A stretch of DNA of 64,000 nucleotides, taken from NCBI RefSeq assembly GCF_020026305.1, contig NZ_CP075691.1:7743415-7807414 (forward strand), written 5' to 3'. Made by a program: the position numbers and the translations under genes. Below are positions 18,982-27,457 of this stretch, one piece after another. The DNA comes from Streptomyces sp. 135. Lineage in GTDB: Bacteria; Actinomycetota; Actinomycetes; Streptomycetales; Streptomycetaceae. The notes beneath the pieces are model-generated. The model was not told the DNA's origin. It did no database searches and saw only the letters and a program-made list of their open reading frames with translations. The first letter of the stretch is position 1; every line of letters begins with the position of its first letter.

Positions 18982-20919
18982 ATGGCCCTCATAGGCGGCC
19001 CGAATCTCACCTCTGGAAACAATGTCGACAAAGGCAGGATGAGCCGCCAGAAGATCAAGCCGGGCACGCTGCGGCGCATACTCCCGTACGCAGTTCGCTA
19101 CCGGAAGCAACTGGCGGTCCTGGTCCTGGCGAGCATCGCCTGCGGTGCGATCACCGCTGCCAGCCCGCTGATGCTGAAGTTCATGATCGACGACGGCATC
19201 GTGCCGAAGAAGTTCGAGATCGTCGTGATGCTGGCCTTCGGCATCGTACTGCTGGCCCTGCTGGAGTCGTTCGTCCTCTACATCGAGGCCCGGTGTTCGG
19301 GCAGGATCGGCGAGGGACTGGTCTACGACCTGCGGACCGAGGTCTTCGAGCACGTACAGAGACAACCGCTCGCCTTCTTCTCCAGGGTGCAGACGGGAGC
19401 GCTCGTCAGCAGGCTCAACACGGACATCGCCGGAACCCGGCAGGCGATCACCTCACTGCTGACCCAGGCGGTCTCGGCGCTCCTGACCCTGGCCATCGTC
19501 ATCAGCACGATGATCTACCTGTCGTGGGAGATCACCCTCGTCGCCCTGGCGATGGTGCCTCTGTTCCTCTTCCCGGCCCGCATCATCGGCCGCAAGCTCC
19601 AGCGGCTGACCCGGGAGCGGATGAACCTCGACGGCGAGATGGGCTCGATGATGAGCGAGCGCTTCAACATCTCCGGAGCGGAGCTTGCCAAGCTGTACGG
19701 CCGGCCGGCCTCGGAGGCGGCGCTCTTCGAGGAGAAGGCGGGCCGCGTCCGTGACATCACCGCGCTGAACGTGGTGTACGGCCGGATGTTCTTCATCGTG
19801 ATCACGGTCCTCACCTCGATGACGACGGCGATCGTTTACGGCTTCGGCGGGAACCTGGTGATCAGCGGAACGCTCCAGATCGGCACGCTCGTCGCGATGG
19901 TGACGCTGCTGTTCCGGATGTACGGGCCGATCAACCAGCTCTCGGGACTGCAGATCCAGGTACTCACGGTGCTCGTCAGCTTCGACCGGATCTTCGAGAT
20001 CCTCGACCTGAAGCCGCTGGTCGCCGAGAAGCCCGGCGCGCATACGCTCGTCTCCATCGACGAGAGCGGGGGCGGGGGAGTCCGGGCCCGTGGTGGTCTG
20101 GACGTGGAGTTCGACCACGTCTCGTTCCGCTACCCGACCGCCGAGGAGGTCTCGCTGGCCTCCCTGGAACCGATGGCGCTGCGCGAGAAGGACCGGGGTG
20201 ACAACGCCTGGATCCTCAAGGAGCTGAGCTTCACCGCTCCGTCCGGGCAGCTGACGGCCCTGGTCGGCCCCTCCGGCGCCGGAAAGACCACGATCACCCA
20301 GCTCGTGCCCCGGCTGTACGAGGCGACCTCCGGCACCGTCCGGATCGGTGGCCACGACGTGCGGGACGTGACGCTGCAGTCCCTGAGCGACACGGTCGGT
20401 GTGGTCAGCCAGGAGACGCACATGTTCCACGACACGATCCGCGCCAATCTGCTCTACGCGCGCCCCGAGGCGACCGAAAAGGAGTTGATCGAGGCATGCA
20501 GGGCGGCGCTGATCTGGGACGCGATCTCGGCCCTGCCGAACGGTCTGGACACCGTCGTCGGTGACCGCGGCCACCGGCTCTCCGGTGGTGAGAAGCAGCG
20601 GATCGCCCTGGGCAGGCTGCTGCTCAAGTCGCCTCCGATCGTGGTCCTCGACGAGGCCACCGCCCATCTGGACTCGGAGTCGGAGGCCGCCATCCAGCGG
20701 GCCCTCAAGGGCGCGCTGGCGGGCCGTACGTCTCTCGTGATCGCTCACCGCCTCTCGACCGTTCGGGACGCCGACCAGATCCTGGTCGTCGACGCGGGCC
20801 GCATCCGTGAACGCGGTACGCACGAGCAGTTGTTGGCACAGGGGGGACAGTACGCGTCGCTCTACCACACACAGTTCAAGGAAGACGATACGGAAACCGG
20901 TGTGCAGCGCTCGGCCTGA
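18982..20919 (+). CDS. ABC exporter, fused membrane and ATPase domains
   Basis: A 645-residue half-transporter of the MsbA/multidrug type, expected to work as a homodimer in the cytoplasmic membrane. Start ATG 18982 is preceded by GAGGAG. Residues of about 35-330 form the six-helix membrane domain. The ATPase has Walker A GPSGAGKTT near residue 429, signature LSGGEKQR, Walker B IVVLDEATAHLD and the switch His in IAHRLSTV. A charged insertion (EPMALREKDRGD) lies between the first ATPase strands and Walker A. It follows the NRPS on the same strand and precedes mbtH, so export of the NRPS product is the likely role (inference). It lacks a C39 peptidase domain, so it is not a leader-cleaving exporter. 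Confidence 0.93.
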   Translation: MALIGGPNLTSGNNVDKGRMSRQKIKPGTLRRILPYAVRYRKQLAVLVLASIACGAITAASPLMLKFMIDDGIVPKKFEIVVMLAFGIVLLALLESFVLYIEARCSGRIGEGLVYDLRTEVFEHVQRQPLAFFSRVQTGALVSRLNTDIAGTRQAITSLLTQAVSALLTLAIVISTMIYLSWEITLVALAMVPLFLFPARIIGRKLQRLTRERMNLDGEMGSMMSERFNISGAELAKLYGRPASEAALFEEKAGRVRDITALNVVYGRMFFIVITVLTSMTTAIVYGFGGNLVISGTLQIGTLVAMVTLLFRMYGPINQLSGLQIQVLTVLVSFDRIFEILDLKPLVAEKPGAHTLVSIDESGGGGVRARGGLDVEFDHVSFRYPTAEEVSLASLEPMALREKDRGDNAWILKELSFTAPSGQLTALVGPSGAGKTTITQLVPRLYEATSGTVRIGGHDVRDVTLQSLSDTVGVVSQETHMFHDTIRANLLYARPEATEKELIEACRAALIWDAISALPNGLDTVVGDRGHRLSGGEKQRIALGRLLLKSPPIVVLDEATAHLDSESEAAIQRALKGALAGRTSLVIAHRLSTVRDADQILVVDAGRIRERGTHEQLLAQGGQYASLYHTQFKEDDTETGVQRSA

Positions 20920-21287
20920 CACCGCGCCCAACCAATTCCGTGGTGTTTCCACAGCGGCATCGGGCGCCGCGAACGAGCAATGTGGCCGGCCCATTTACAC
21001 GGCAATGAGCCTTTCGGCAAGAAGGATCCGGGGGTGTTCAACTGACGCGTGGTCGCGGTTGAACACCCTCACCCACCAGGTGTGGCCCGTATGCCGGAGC
21101 CGTTGCGGCGCACAGCCCGTCGGGTGTTGTCGCAGCGATGAGAAGCGAGTCATAGTGGATCGCCGCGGGCCCGTGGCGCTCCGCGAGATGGGAATTGTGG
21201 ATCGCGTACGTGTGGAATTGCCGCACCCGGCCCACTGGTGTGGTCACCGACGTGATCAGAGTTGTTCGCCTGAGAAAGGACAGTGTG
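20920..21287. other. 368-bp intergenic region before mbtH
   Basis: No gene is visible. The region holds one clear element, the 11-bp inverted repeat at 21032-21068. The gap is long for genes of one operon, so mbtH probably has its own promoter here, although no convincing -35/-10 pair was picked out. Confidence 0.5.
21032..21068. terminator. Perfect 11-bp inverted repeat (terminator or operator)
   Basis: GGGTGTTCAAC and GTTGAACACCC are exact reverse complements separated by 15 bases. It lies 113 bases after the exporter stop and about 220 bases before mbtH. There is no following T-run, so it may be a factor-independent hairpin of the Streptomyces kind or a regulator binding site. Confidence 0.5.
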
Positions 21288-21500
21288 GTGACGAATCCGT
21301 TCGACGACCCCAATGCCAGCTACCTGGTCCTCGTCAACGACGAGGGGCAGCACTCCCTCTGGCCCATCTTCGTCGATGTGCCCGAGGGTTGGAGTTCCGT
21401 GTACGGCGCGGCGGGCCGAGAGGACTGCCTCGCCTATATCGAGAAGTCCTGGACCGACATGCGGCCCAAGAGCCTGATCGAGGCCATGGCCGGAAAGTAG
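21288..21500 (+). CDS. mbtH: MbtH-like protein
   Basis: A 70-residue cytoplasmic chaperone that binds NRPS adenylation domains and raises their solubility and activity. The protein begins MTNPFDDPNASYLVLVNDEG and has the family landmarks HSLWP, VPEGW and WTDMRP. Start GTG 21288 has AAAGGA seven bases upstream. The length is normal for the family. Its position next to the NRPS and exporter indicates that it serves the NRPS A domains of this cluster. A strong terminator follows directly. Confidence 0.97.
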   Translation: MTNPFDDPNASYLVLVNDEGQHSLWPIFVDVPEGWSSVYGAAGREDCLAYIEKSWTDMRPKSLIEAMAGK

Positions 21501-21520
21501 TCCGGCATCACGGCATACAC

Positions 21521-21564
21521 GCCTCGGCCCGAAGTACGGCGACCACCGTATTTCGGGCCGAGGC
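21521..21564. terminator. Bidirectional terminator between mbtH and the dehydratase
   Basis: A 19-bp stem (arms 21521-21539 and 21546-21564, core CCTCGGCCCGAAG/TTCGGGCCGAGG, one G-U type mismatch) with a six-base loop. It lies between two convergent genes and would stop transcription in both directions. Confidence 0.9.
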
Positions 21565-21582
21565 GTTGTGGTGCCGCGGGGC

Positions 21583-22617
21583 TCAGCTCGCCACGGCTCT
21601 GTGGGCGAGGTCTGCCGGGCCCGCGAGCACGGCGGCGACCAGGGCCGGCTCGACGTTCCCGCCCGAGAGCAGGACGCCGATGTCGGTGCCCCGGCCCGGT
21701 CCGGACGCGTACTCGAGCGCGCCGGCCAGCGCGGTCGCGGCCGCCGGTTCGACGAGCAGCCGGGCCACCAGCAGCGCGGCCCGCATGCCGTCGGCGATCG
21801 CCTCCTCGGAGATGGTCAGCACCTGCTCGGCGACCAGGGCGGCGAGGGCGAAGGGGAGCGCGCCGATGCGGTCGGGGCGCAGCCCGTCGGCGATGGTGGG
21901 CCCGACGCCCACCGTCACCGGCCCGGCGCCCAGCGCCGCGGTGAAGGCGGGCACGGCCTCCGGCTCCGCGCCGACGACGGCCGCCCCGTGGCCGGACGCG
22001 GCCAGGCAGGCGCCCGCGAGTGCGCTGCCCCCGCCGACGGGGACGACGACGGTGTCCAGGCGCACGCCCTGCGCGGCGGCCTGCTTCAGCAGTTCGGCCG
22101 TGGCGGTTCCCTGGCCGGCGACGACGTGCGGGTTCTCGTAGGGGTCGACGACGTCGTAGCCGTGCAGCTCCCGGAACTCCTCGACGGCGGCGACGCGCTC
22201 GGCGAGCGTTGTCCCGGCGAACACCACCCGCGCGCCGGCCTCCCGGATGCGCCCGACCTTGGCGGGGGGCGCGTCGGACGGCAGCACGATCAGGGTGGGC
22301 AGCGCGTGCGCGCGGGCCGCGAGGGCCACCGCGATCGCGTGGTTGCCGGTGCTCTGGGCGACGACACCCCGACTGCCGGCGGCGGCCAGCTCCTCGACGG
22401 CGAGCAGCGCGCCGCGGACCTTGAAGGACCCACCGCGCTGGAGGTTCTCGGCCTTCAGCCACAGCCGCGCGCCGCATTGGGCGTCCAGCTGGTCGGATCG
22501 GATGACGGGCGTGCGCAGAATCCGTGGGGCCAGGCGTAGTTCGGCACGGTCGACGTCGGCGCGGGAGAGCCCCGGCAGAGTGGTGCCGACGGTGAGACCG
22601 CTCCTGTGATCGGACAT
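21583..22617 (-). CDS. PLP-dependent threonine dehydratase / serine racemase-type enzyme
   Basis: A 344-residue fold-type II PLP enzyme. The PLP lysine lies in GSFKVRGA and the phosphate-binding loop is VVPVGGGSAL. The asparagine motif STGNHAIAVA is typical of threonine ammonia-lyases and serine racemases. It has no C-terminal ACT domain, so it resembles catabolic or biosynthetic-cluster enzymes rather than the allosteric isoleucine-pathway enzyme. The likely reaction is dehydration of a beta-hydroxy amino acid to a 2-oxo acid, or racemisation. Lying between mbtH and the cluster regulator it may supply a precursor, but that is inference. Start ATG 22617. Confidence 0.88.
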   Translation of the reverse strand: MSDHRSGLTVGTTLPGLSRADVDRAELRLAPRILRTPVIRSDQLDAQCGARLWLKAENLQRGGSFKVRGALLAVEELAAAGSRGVVAQSTGNHAIAVALAARAHALPTLIVLPSDAPPAKVGRIREAGARVVFAGTTLAERVAAVEEFRELHGYDVVDPYENPHVVAGQGTATAELLKQAAAQGVRLDTVVVPVGGGSALAGACLAASGHGAAVVGAEPEAVPAFTAALGAGPVTVGVGPTIADGLRPDRIGALPFALAALVAEQVLTISEEAIADGMRAALLVARLLVEPAAATALAGALEYASGPGRGTDIGVLLSGGNVEPALVAAVLAGPADLAHRAVAS

Positions 22618-23055
22618 GGGTGTCCCCTCGTGAATATGTCACCGGGTCATTGCGGAATGGCCACCGGGCAGCGCAGTGTGTCGGCCGGGCTGCGCGAGAG
22701 CGCCGTACAGCGGCGGATACGTCCGCCGTCCGCGCCGGTGAATAGCGGGCCAGGTGCCCGCCCCGGGCCGTCAAAGTACTGCGTTCATTCCGGAACGCGC
22801 ACGTGTCCATATTCGACGGAAGCCCAAAGGCACAGAATGCGTTCGCCGTGCGCCGGCGCGGCGGGGGCCTCGGACAGGCCCGGGCCGGAACGGGTCCGCT
22901 TCGGGTGACCGACCCTCCTGGCCCGGGTTGATCAGTGGCCGCCGCCGTCGGGCGTCAGCCACGCATGCGCCGACGTCTGGCCAGGATCCGTAGCAGGTGC
23001 AGAGCGGGCGATATGTGACAGAAGTGACGCGAAGCCGCGTCAGGCCGCGATCGGG
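22618..23055. other. 438-bp gap, no gene seen
   Basis: Both neighbours are on the minus strand. The open frames here have no coding-like composition or recognisable product. The segment must hold the promoter of the dehydratase gene and the 3' end of the LuxR transcript. No convincing hairpin or repeat was found. Confidence 0.5.
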
Positions 23056-24054
23056 TCATTCCGGGGAGGAAGGGAGGTAGCCCTCCTGCACGGCGTGGAC
23101 GCCGGCCTGGAAGCGGCTGCGCGCGTTGAGGTGCGTGAGCAGGCCCGTGGCGATACGCCGTGCCGTACGGGGGGAGACGCCCAGCTTCTTCGCGATGGAC
23201 TCGTCCGTGGCGCCCTGGGCCAGCAGATGCAGGGCCGTGACCTGCTGCGGGGTCAGTTCGCCCGGCTGTTGCGCGGGCGCGGAGCCCAGCGGCTGGGCGG
23301 AGCGCCACTCGCTCTCGAACAGGGCGCAGAGGGAGGAGATCAGGCCGGGTGAACTGATGGCGACCGCGCCCACTTCGGTGTTGTCGCTGTCGATGGCGAT
23401 GATGGCTTCCCGGCGGTCGCGGATGATCATCCGGTTGGGCAATGAAGGCGCTGTTCGGACATGAGCACCGTGGGATGTGAGCCATTCTGCGTGTTCAACA
23501 CTGGGCGGGTCGCGGCGAATGCTGTCCAGGTATATCGTGCGCATACTGATTCCCCGCTCAAGCAACCGTCTGTTGAGTGGACGCGAGGCCTGCATGTTCG
23601 CCGGTGTCTGAGCGCCCCCGGGGGCAAAGGTCAGGAATTCCTTCACTACTTGACTGTTCAGGGCTGCGAGGTAGTCCCGAATGGCATCGACGCCCTCGAG
23701 GTATCGGACCGACGCATTGGAATGGGAGGACTGTTCGTGCGCAAACTCGGAGATGAGCCGGGCGGCCGCCGCGCGACTCGCTTCGACGCGTTGCTGCTGT
23801 GCGGCCAGCTCGGCCTGCTGGCGTGCGAGGAGGATCTCCATGCCGAGGTGGGGGTCGACCGCGTGCACCTGGCTGGGGTTGTCCAAGGAAGCCCGCACCA
23901 GGGCGAGTTCGCTGAGCCTGTCCAGCGCTCCGCGTAGATCCTCCTCGAGGATGTGCAGCCGGCTGCCCAACTCGGCCAGGGAGCTGCCGGGGTGTGCCAG
24001 CATGCCCCGGTAGACAGTCTCTGCGACGGCGTCGAGTCCGAGGTTGATCAGCAT
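23056..24054 (-). CDS. LuxR-family regulator with TrmB-like N-terminal winged helix
   Basis: Start ATG 24054 (MLINLGLDAV) is chosen because GGAAG lies just upstream; an open extension to 24174 lacks such support. In this 332-residue protein, about residues 1-70 resemble the TrmB-type winged helix (AELGSRLHILEEDLRGALDRL). A coiled Ala/Gln-rich linker follows, then a central sensor-like region. The C-terminal LuxR helix-turn-helix is recognisable (LTPQQVTALHLLAQG, KKLGVSPRTARRIATGLL). There is no receiver domain. This architecture is common among orphan regulators in Streptomyces peptide clusters. It is divergent from the small gene at 24377 and probably regulates neighbouring cluster genes (inference). 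Confidence 0.9.
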   Translation of the reverse strand: MLINLGLDAVAETVYRGMLAHPGSSLAELGSRLHILEEDLRGALDRLSELALVRASLDNPSQVHAVDPHLGMEILLARQQAELAAQQQRVEASRAAAARLISEFAHEQSSHSNASVRYLEGVDAIRDYLAALNSQVVKEFLTFAPGGAQTPANMQASRPLNRRLLERGISMRTIYLDSIRRDPPSVEHAEWLTSHGAHVRTAPSLPNRMIIRDRREAIIAIDSDNTEVGAVAISSPGLISSLCALFESEWRSAQPLGSAPAQQPGELTPQQVTALHLLAQGATDESIAKKLGVSPRTARRIATGLLTHLNARSRFQAGVHAVQEGYLPSSPE

Positions 24055-24376
24055 CTGGCTTCCATCTCCGTTGGGCACTCCCGTCCTGGCAGACGCAACC
24101 GAGCACGCCGAATCCGTGTCCATGCGTTCGAGGGCGTACTTGGCCAGCCTAACCGAGGGGCGAGTTCGAAACATCAGAATTTATCCGGGCGCTTCCATTC
24201 CGCTTTCCCGTGGTGCGCTCGGCCGTTCGGTTCCCGCTCTGTCGCAAACCGGAGACCCGCACGGCCAGGGACCGAAATGTGTCCTCGATCCATCTGGTAC
24301 ACCCGATTCGGCAGTGCCAGCACCGTTCCTGTCTTTTTGTGCCTGATGTTTCACTTCCCCCGGGAAGGTGCTTCCT
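24055..24376. promoter_or_regulatory. 322-bp divergent promoter region
   Basis: This lies between the LuxR-type regulator (minus) and the small gene at 24377 (plus), so promoters for both should be here. No coding frame is convincing and no clear palindrome was found by eye. Confidence 0.5.
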
Positions 24377-24679
24377 GTGTATCTCGTCCACCTCCGCCTC
24401 CTCCCGCCCCCAGGGGGCGAACGGCTGCCCGTCGCCACGGCGGCTCTGCTGATGCAGGGCCGTGGCGCCGACGCGGACCGCGTCGAGCACGTCAGCGTCC
24501 ACGCCGAGGCCCAGCCCTGCCCCGTCGTCGGTGTCTACGTGCAGACGTCCACCCTGGAAGAAGCGGAAGCGACCGCTCAACTGGCCTGGGCGCGCGCCGT
24601 CGTGACCCATCCGCCCCTCGCGCGGTGGGAGTTGCTGTCCGCCGAGGTGCCGCTGCTCCGCCCCGACATGGACGAATAG
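24377..24679 (+). CDS. Small conserved-looking protein, function unknown
   Basis: Start GTG 24377 is chosen because GGAAGG lies eight bases upstream; GTG 24368 in the same frame overlaps that site. The 100-residue product begins VYLVHLRLLPPPGGERLP and has alternating strand-helix character (VEHVSVHAEAQ, PVVGVYVQ, LEEAEATAQLAWARA), suggesting a small alpha/beta fold. There is no signal peptide or membrane segment. Similar short proteins beside regulators are, to my recollection, common in Streptomyces, but no function is known to me. A hairpin follows the stop by about 30 bases. Confidence 0.7.
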   Translation: MYLVHLRLLPPPGGERLPVATAALLMQGRGADADRVEHVSVHAEAQPCPVVGVYVQTSTLEEAEATAQLAWARAVVTHPPLARWELLSAEVPLLRPDMDE

Positions 24680-24710
24680 CTTCGCCGGCCTCTCTGACTT
24701 CCCTGCAAAT

Positions 24711-24745
24711 AGGGCGGAATTAACGCCTCCAAAGGCGACCGCCCT
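24711..24745 (+). terminator. Nested hairpin after the small gene
   Basis: The outer arms AGGGCGG/CCGCCCT (7 bp) enclose the inner arms CGCCT/AGGCG (5 bp). It lies between the small gene and the secreted peptide gene on the same strand and may be a terminator or attenuator. There is no T-run. Confidence 0.6.
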
Positions 24746-24859
24746 GGACTGAATGTGCCAAGGCCGCTTTGCCCGCCCCTAAGCCTCTTCTGCTCCCCAT
24801 GGGACGCGGAGAACACTCATGTTCATCGCAGCAAGCCCCCGAGGAGAACAGGGAAACTC

Positions 24860-25072
24860 ATGATTCGTCAGGTCATTCTCAGCAGCGTGGCCGCCTGTGC
24901 GCTCCTCCTGGGCGCACAGACCGCCTGGGCCGCCGATGCCACCGCCGCCGATACGCTGAGAGTGCAGCCCGCCGGGACCACCGGCGAGGCCGACGACGGC
25001 AACATCGACTCCGGCTGGCAGATCCCCACCCCGGCCGCCGGTGGCGAGCTGGGGGATTCCGGATGGCAGTAG
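24860..25072 (+). CDS. Tiny secreted peptide with two DSGWQ motifs
   Basis: A 70-residue product from ATG 24860. Residues 1-24 form a clear Sec signal peptide (MIRQ n-region, VILSSVAACALLLGA core, cleavage after TAWA). The predicted mature part is about 46 residues, acidic, Gly/Ala-rich and without Cys. It contains DSGWQ at 50-54 and again as the last five residues, 66-70. The next gene, a StrR/ParB-like regulator, begins 43 bases later on the same strand, so the two are probably co-transcribed. I recognise no family. A processed C-terminal signal peptide is one possibility (inference); a small cell-wall protein is another. Confidence 0.75.
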   Translation: MIRQVILSSVAACALLLGAQTAWAADATAADTLRVQPAGTTGEADDGNIDSGWQIPTPAAGGELGDSGWQ

Positions 25073-25115
25073 GACACCCGCCCCTCATCGGACGTGCCGA
25101 CCAGGAAGTGTCTCC

Positions 25116-26150
25116 ATGACTGCCGGACAGCTTGACAGACCGTGCACCCGCAGCAGCTCCGAATACCTGCTCGCGCTGCGGGACAAGAGCCTCAACGACG
25201 CAACCGTCGAACTCGCCCACCTCGACGAACTGCACGTCACCCACACCCCCCGCGTGGGCGGCCTGGACACCGAATACACCCGGGCCCTCGCCGAGACCGA
25301 ATCGGAACTCCCCCCGATCCTCGTGCACCGTCCGACCATGCGGGTCGTCGACGGCGTCCACCGCCTGCGCGCCGCCCAGGTCAACGGACAGATCTTCATC
25401 AAGGTCCGCTACTTCGACGGCGACACGACCGATGCAGACCTCCTCGCGGTAGCCCTCAACGTCTCCCACGGCCGCCCGCTGTCCCTGGAGGACCGGACCG
25501 CCGCCGCCGAACGCATCTTCGCCTCACACCCCGAATGGTCCGACCGGGCCGTCGCCGCCGTCGCCGGACTGTCCGCCCGTAAAGTCTCCGAGATACGCCA
25601 CAACGCGGCCGACACGCTCCTGCAGCCCGACCGCCGGATCGGGCTCGACGGCCGCTCCCGGCCCGTCGACTCCACACACGGCAGAAGGCTCGCCGGCGAG
25701 CTGGTCAAGCAGAACCCCACCGCCTCACTGCGCACCATCGCCCGCCAGGCAGGCATATCGCCCGCCACCGTCGCGGACGTGCGCAGCCGGGTCATGCGCG
25801 GAGAAGACCCCGTACCCTCTCGCCAGCGCGGCCACGCGGCCACCGGGGACTCCCCGCAGCAGCCGGCCTACCGGCCGCCGCAGAACCGCCCGGCCCACAC
25901 CAGGTCGACAGCCGAACTCGGCTCGATCTTCGACACCCTGCGCCGCGACCCATCGATGAGGCTCAACGAGACGGGCCGTCACATCCTGCGGATGCTGGAC
26001 GCCGCCGCCTTGGTGGCCCGCGACCGCCAGCGGTACGTCGAGAGTGTCCCCGCCCACTGCAAGACCCAGATGTCCGAGCTCGTCCAAGGCTACGCCGAGA
26101 TCTGGGAGATGTTCGCGCACGATCTGACGAGCGGGCCCGACGGTACCTGA
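25116..26150 (+). CDS. StrR/NovG-like ParB-domain transcriptional regulator
   Basis: Start ATG 25116 has AGGAAG upstream; the open frame further upstream overlaps the secreted peptide gene. In this 344-residue protein the N-terminal ParB-type domain is visible: LPPILVHRPTMRVVDGVHRL and the turn after it, then NVSHGRPLSLEDR. A helix-turn-helix follows (WSDRAVAAVAGLSARKVSEI) and a second one near residues 200-230 (SLRTIARQAGISPATVADV). Proteins of this type (StrR, NovG, Bbr) are cluster-situated activators of aminoglycoside, aminocoumarin and glycopeptide pathways. Placed between the secreted peptide and prephenate dehydrogenase, it probably activates the NRPS cluster. Confidence 0.9.
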   Translation: MTAGQLDRPCTRSSSEYLLALRDKSLNDATVELAHLDELHVTHTPRVGGLDTEYTRALAETESELPPILVHRPTMRVVDGVHRLRAAQVNGQIFIKVRYFDGDTTDADLLAVALNVSHGRPLSLEDRTAAAERIFASHPEWSDRAVAAVAGLSARKVSEIRHNAADTLLQPDRRIGLDGRSRPVDSTHGRRLAGELVKQNPTASLRTIARQAGISPATVADVRSRVMRGEDPVPSRQRGHAATGDSPQQPAYRPPQNRPAHTRSTAELGSIFDTLRRDPSMRLNETGRHILRMLDAAALVARDRQRYVESVPAHCKTQMSELVQGYAEIWEMFAHDLTSGPDGT

Positions 26151-26295
26151 CCGGCCCCTGCCTCGATGCGGCGTGCAGCTTTCCGCCGCCGAGCGCCCAG
26201 ACCTGAGCGGCTGTTCCCATCCTCTGTCCTCCCCGGGTATCCCTTCGCGCCCGGCCGGTCGAGTCCGTGCTGTCGATGAACAGATGAGGCACACC

Positions 26296-27387
26296 ATGTT
26301 GCGCACCGCCGTCGTCGTTGGCGCCGGTCTGATCGGCACGTCCATCGCCCTGTCCCTGTCGGCCAAAGGCGTCACCGTCTACCTGAGCGACAAGGAACCC
26401 ATGGCGGCGCTGACCGCCGCCGCACTCGGGGCGGGCCGCGCCGAGGAGCCCCCCGGCCCCGTCGACCTGGCGGTCCTCGCCGTCCCGCCCGCGGACATCG
26501 CGGCCACCCTCGCCGACGCCCAGAGTCGGGGCCTCGCCCGCGCCTACACCGACGTGGCCAGCGTCAAGGCCCAGGCACTCGACGCGATCGAAGCCGCGGG
26601 CTGCGATACCCGCACCTACCTGGGCGGGCACCCCATGGCGGGCGGGGAACGCTCCGGCCCGCTGGCCGCCCGCGCCGACCTCTTCGAGGGACGCGTGTGG
26701 GCGCTCGTACCGACCCCGACGACCTCCGCCGAGACCTGGCGGACGGTACGGAGCCTGCTCGACATGTGCGGCGCGACCCCGCTGGTGATGGATCCGCACG
26801 GACACGACCGGGCCGTCGCCCTCGTCTCCCACACCCCGCACCTGGTCGCCAGCCTGATGGCGGCCCGCCTGCAACACGCCACCGACGCCGAGGTGGGCCT
26901 GTCCGGTCAGGGCGTACGGGATGTCACACGCGTCGCGGGAGGTGACCCGAAGCTCTGGCTGGAGATCCTCTCCGCCAACGCCGGTACCGTCGCCGACATC
27001 CTGGCCGAACTGGCCGGCGACCTGGACGACGCCATCGGAGCACTGCGCGCCCTGACCGCCCCCGATGGCGATCCCGTCCGCACCACCGGCGCCACGACAC
27101 TGACCGGCCTGCTGAGCCGCGGCTGCGCCGGCCACGGCCGACTGCCCCAGAAGCGCGGCGCACCCCAGGGGACCTACGCCACCGTCTCCGTCCTGATCGG
27201 CGACCAGCCCGGTGAGCTGGCCCGTCTCTTCACCGACGTGGGCGCGGCGGGGGTCAACATCGAGGACATCTTCATCGACCACGCTCCGGGCCAGATCACC
27301 GGCCTGGTGGAGCTCCTGGTCACCACCGACGCCGCCGACCGTCTCAGGAACAGTCTCAGAGTCCCCAGCACCGTCATGGCCCACTGA
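26296..27387 (+). CDS. tyrA: Prephenate dehydrogenase with C-terminal ACT-like domain
   Basis: The NAD(P)-dependent oxidative decarboxylation of prephenate gives 4-hydroxyphenylpyruvate, the precursor of tyrosine and of 4-hydroxyphenylglycine. The N-terminal Rossmann motif is VVVGAGLIGTSIAL and the catalytic His lies in YLGGHPMAGGE. The C-terminal ACT-like segment includes VSVLIGDQPGELARLF. Start ATG 26296 (363 residues) is preferred because GAGG lies six bases upstream; ATG 26284 is in frame. Copies of this gene inside NRPS clusters typically feed hydroxyphenylglycine pathways (glycopeptides, for example). No hydroxymandelate synthase is visible here, so the link to this peptide is inference. 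Confidence 0.92.
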   Translation: MLRTAVVVGAGLIGTSIALSLSAKGVTVYLSDKEPMAALTAAALGAGRAEEPPGPVDLAVLAVPPADIAATLADAQSRGLARAYTDVASVKAQALDAIEAAGCDTRTYLGGHPMAGGERSGPLAARADLFEGRVWALVPTPTTSAETWRTVRSLLDMCGATPLVMDPHGHDRAVALVSHTPHLVASLMAARLQHATDAEVGLSGQGVRDVTRVAGGDPKLWLEILSANAGTVADILAELAGDLDDAIGALRALTAPDGDPVRTTGATTLTGLLSRGCAGHGRLPQKRGAPQGTYATVSVLIGDQPGELARLFTDVGAAGVNIEDIFIDHAPGQITGLVELLVTTDAADRLRNSLRVPSTVMAH

Positions 27388-27457
27388 ACGACATCGGCGG
27401 GGGCGGCTTGACCAGGATGTGACCGAGGCGTGCGGTATCCGCCCCCCCTCAGGGCCT

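Noticed and set aside
22606..22908. 100-residue plus-strand frame in the dehydratase-LuxR gap
   Set aside because: No coding bias, no ribosome-binding site and no recognisable motif.
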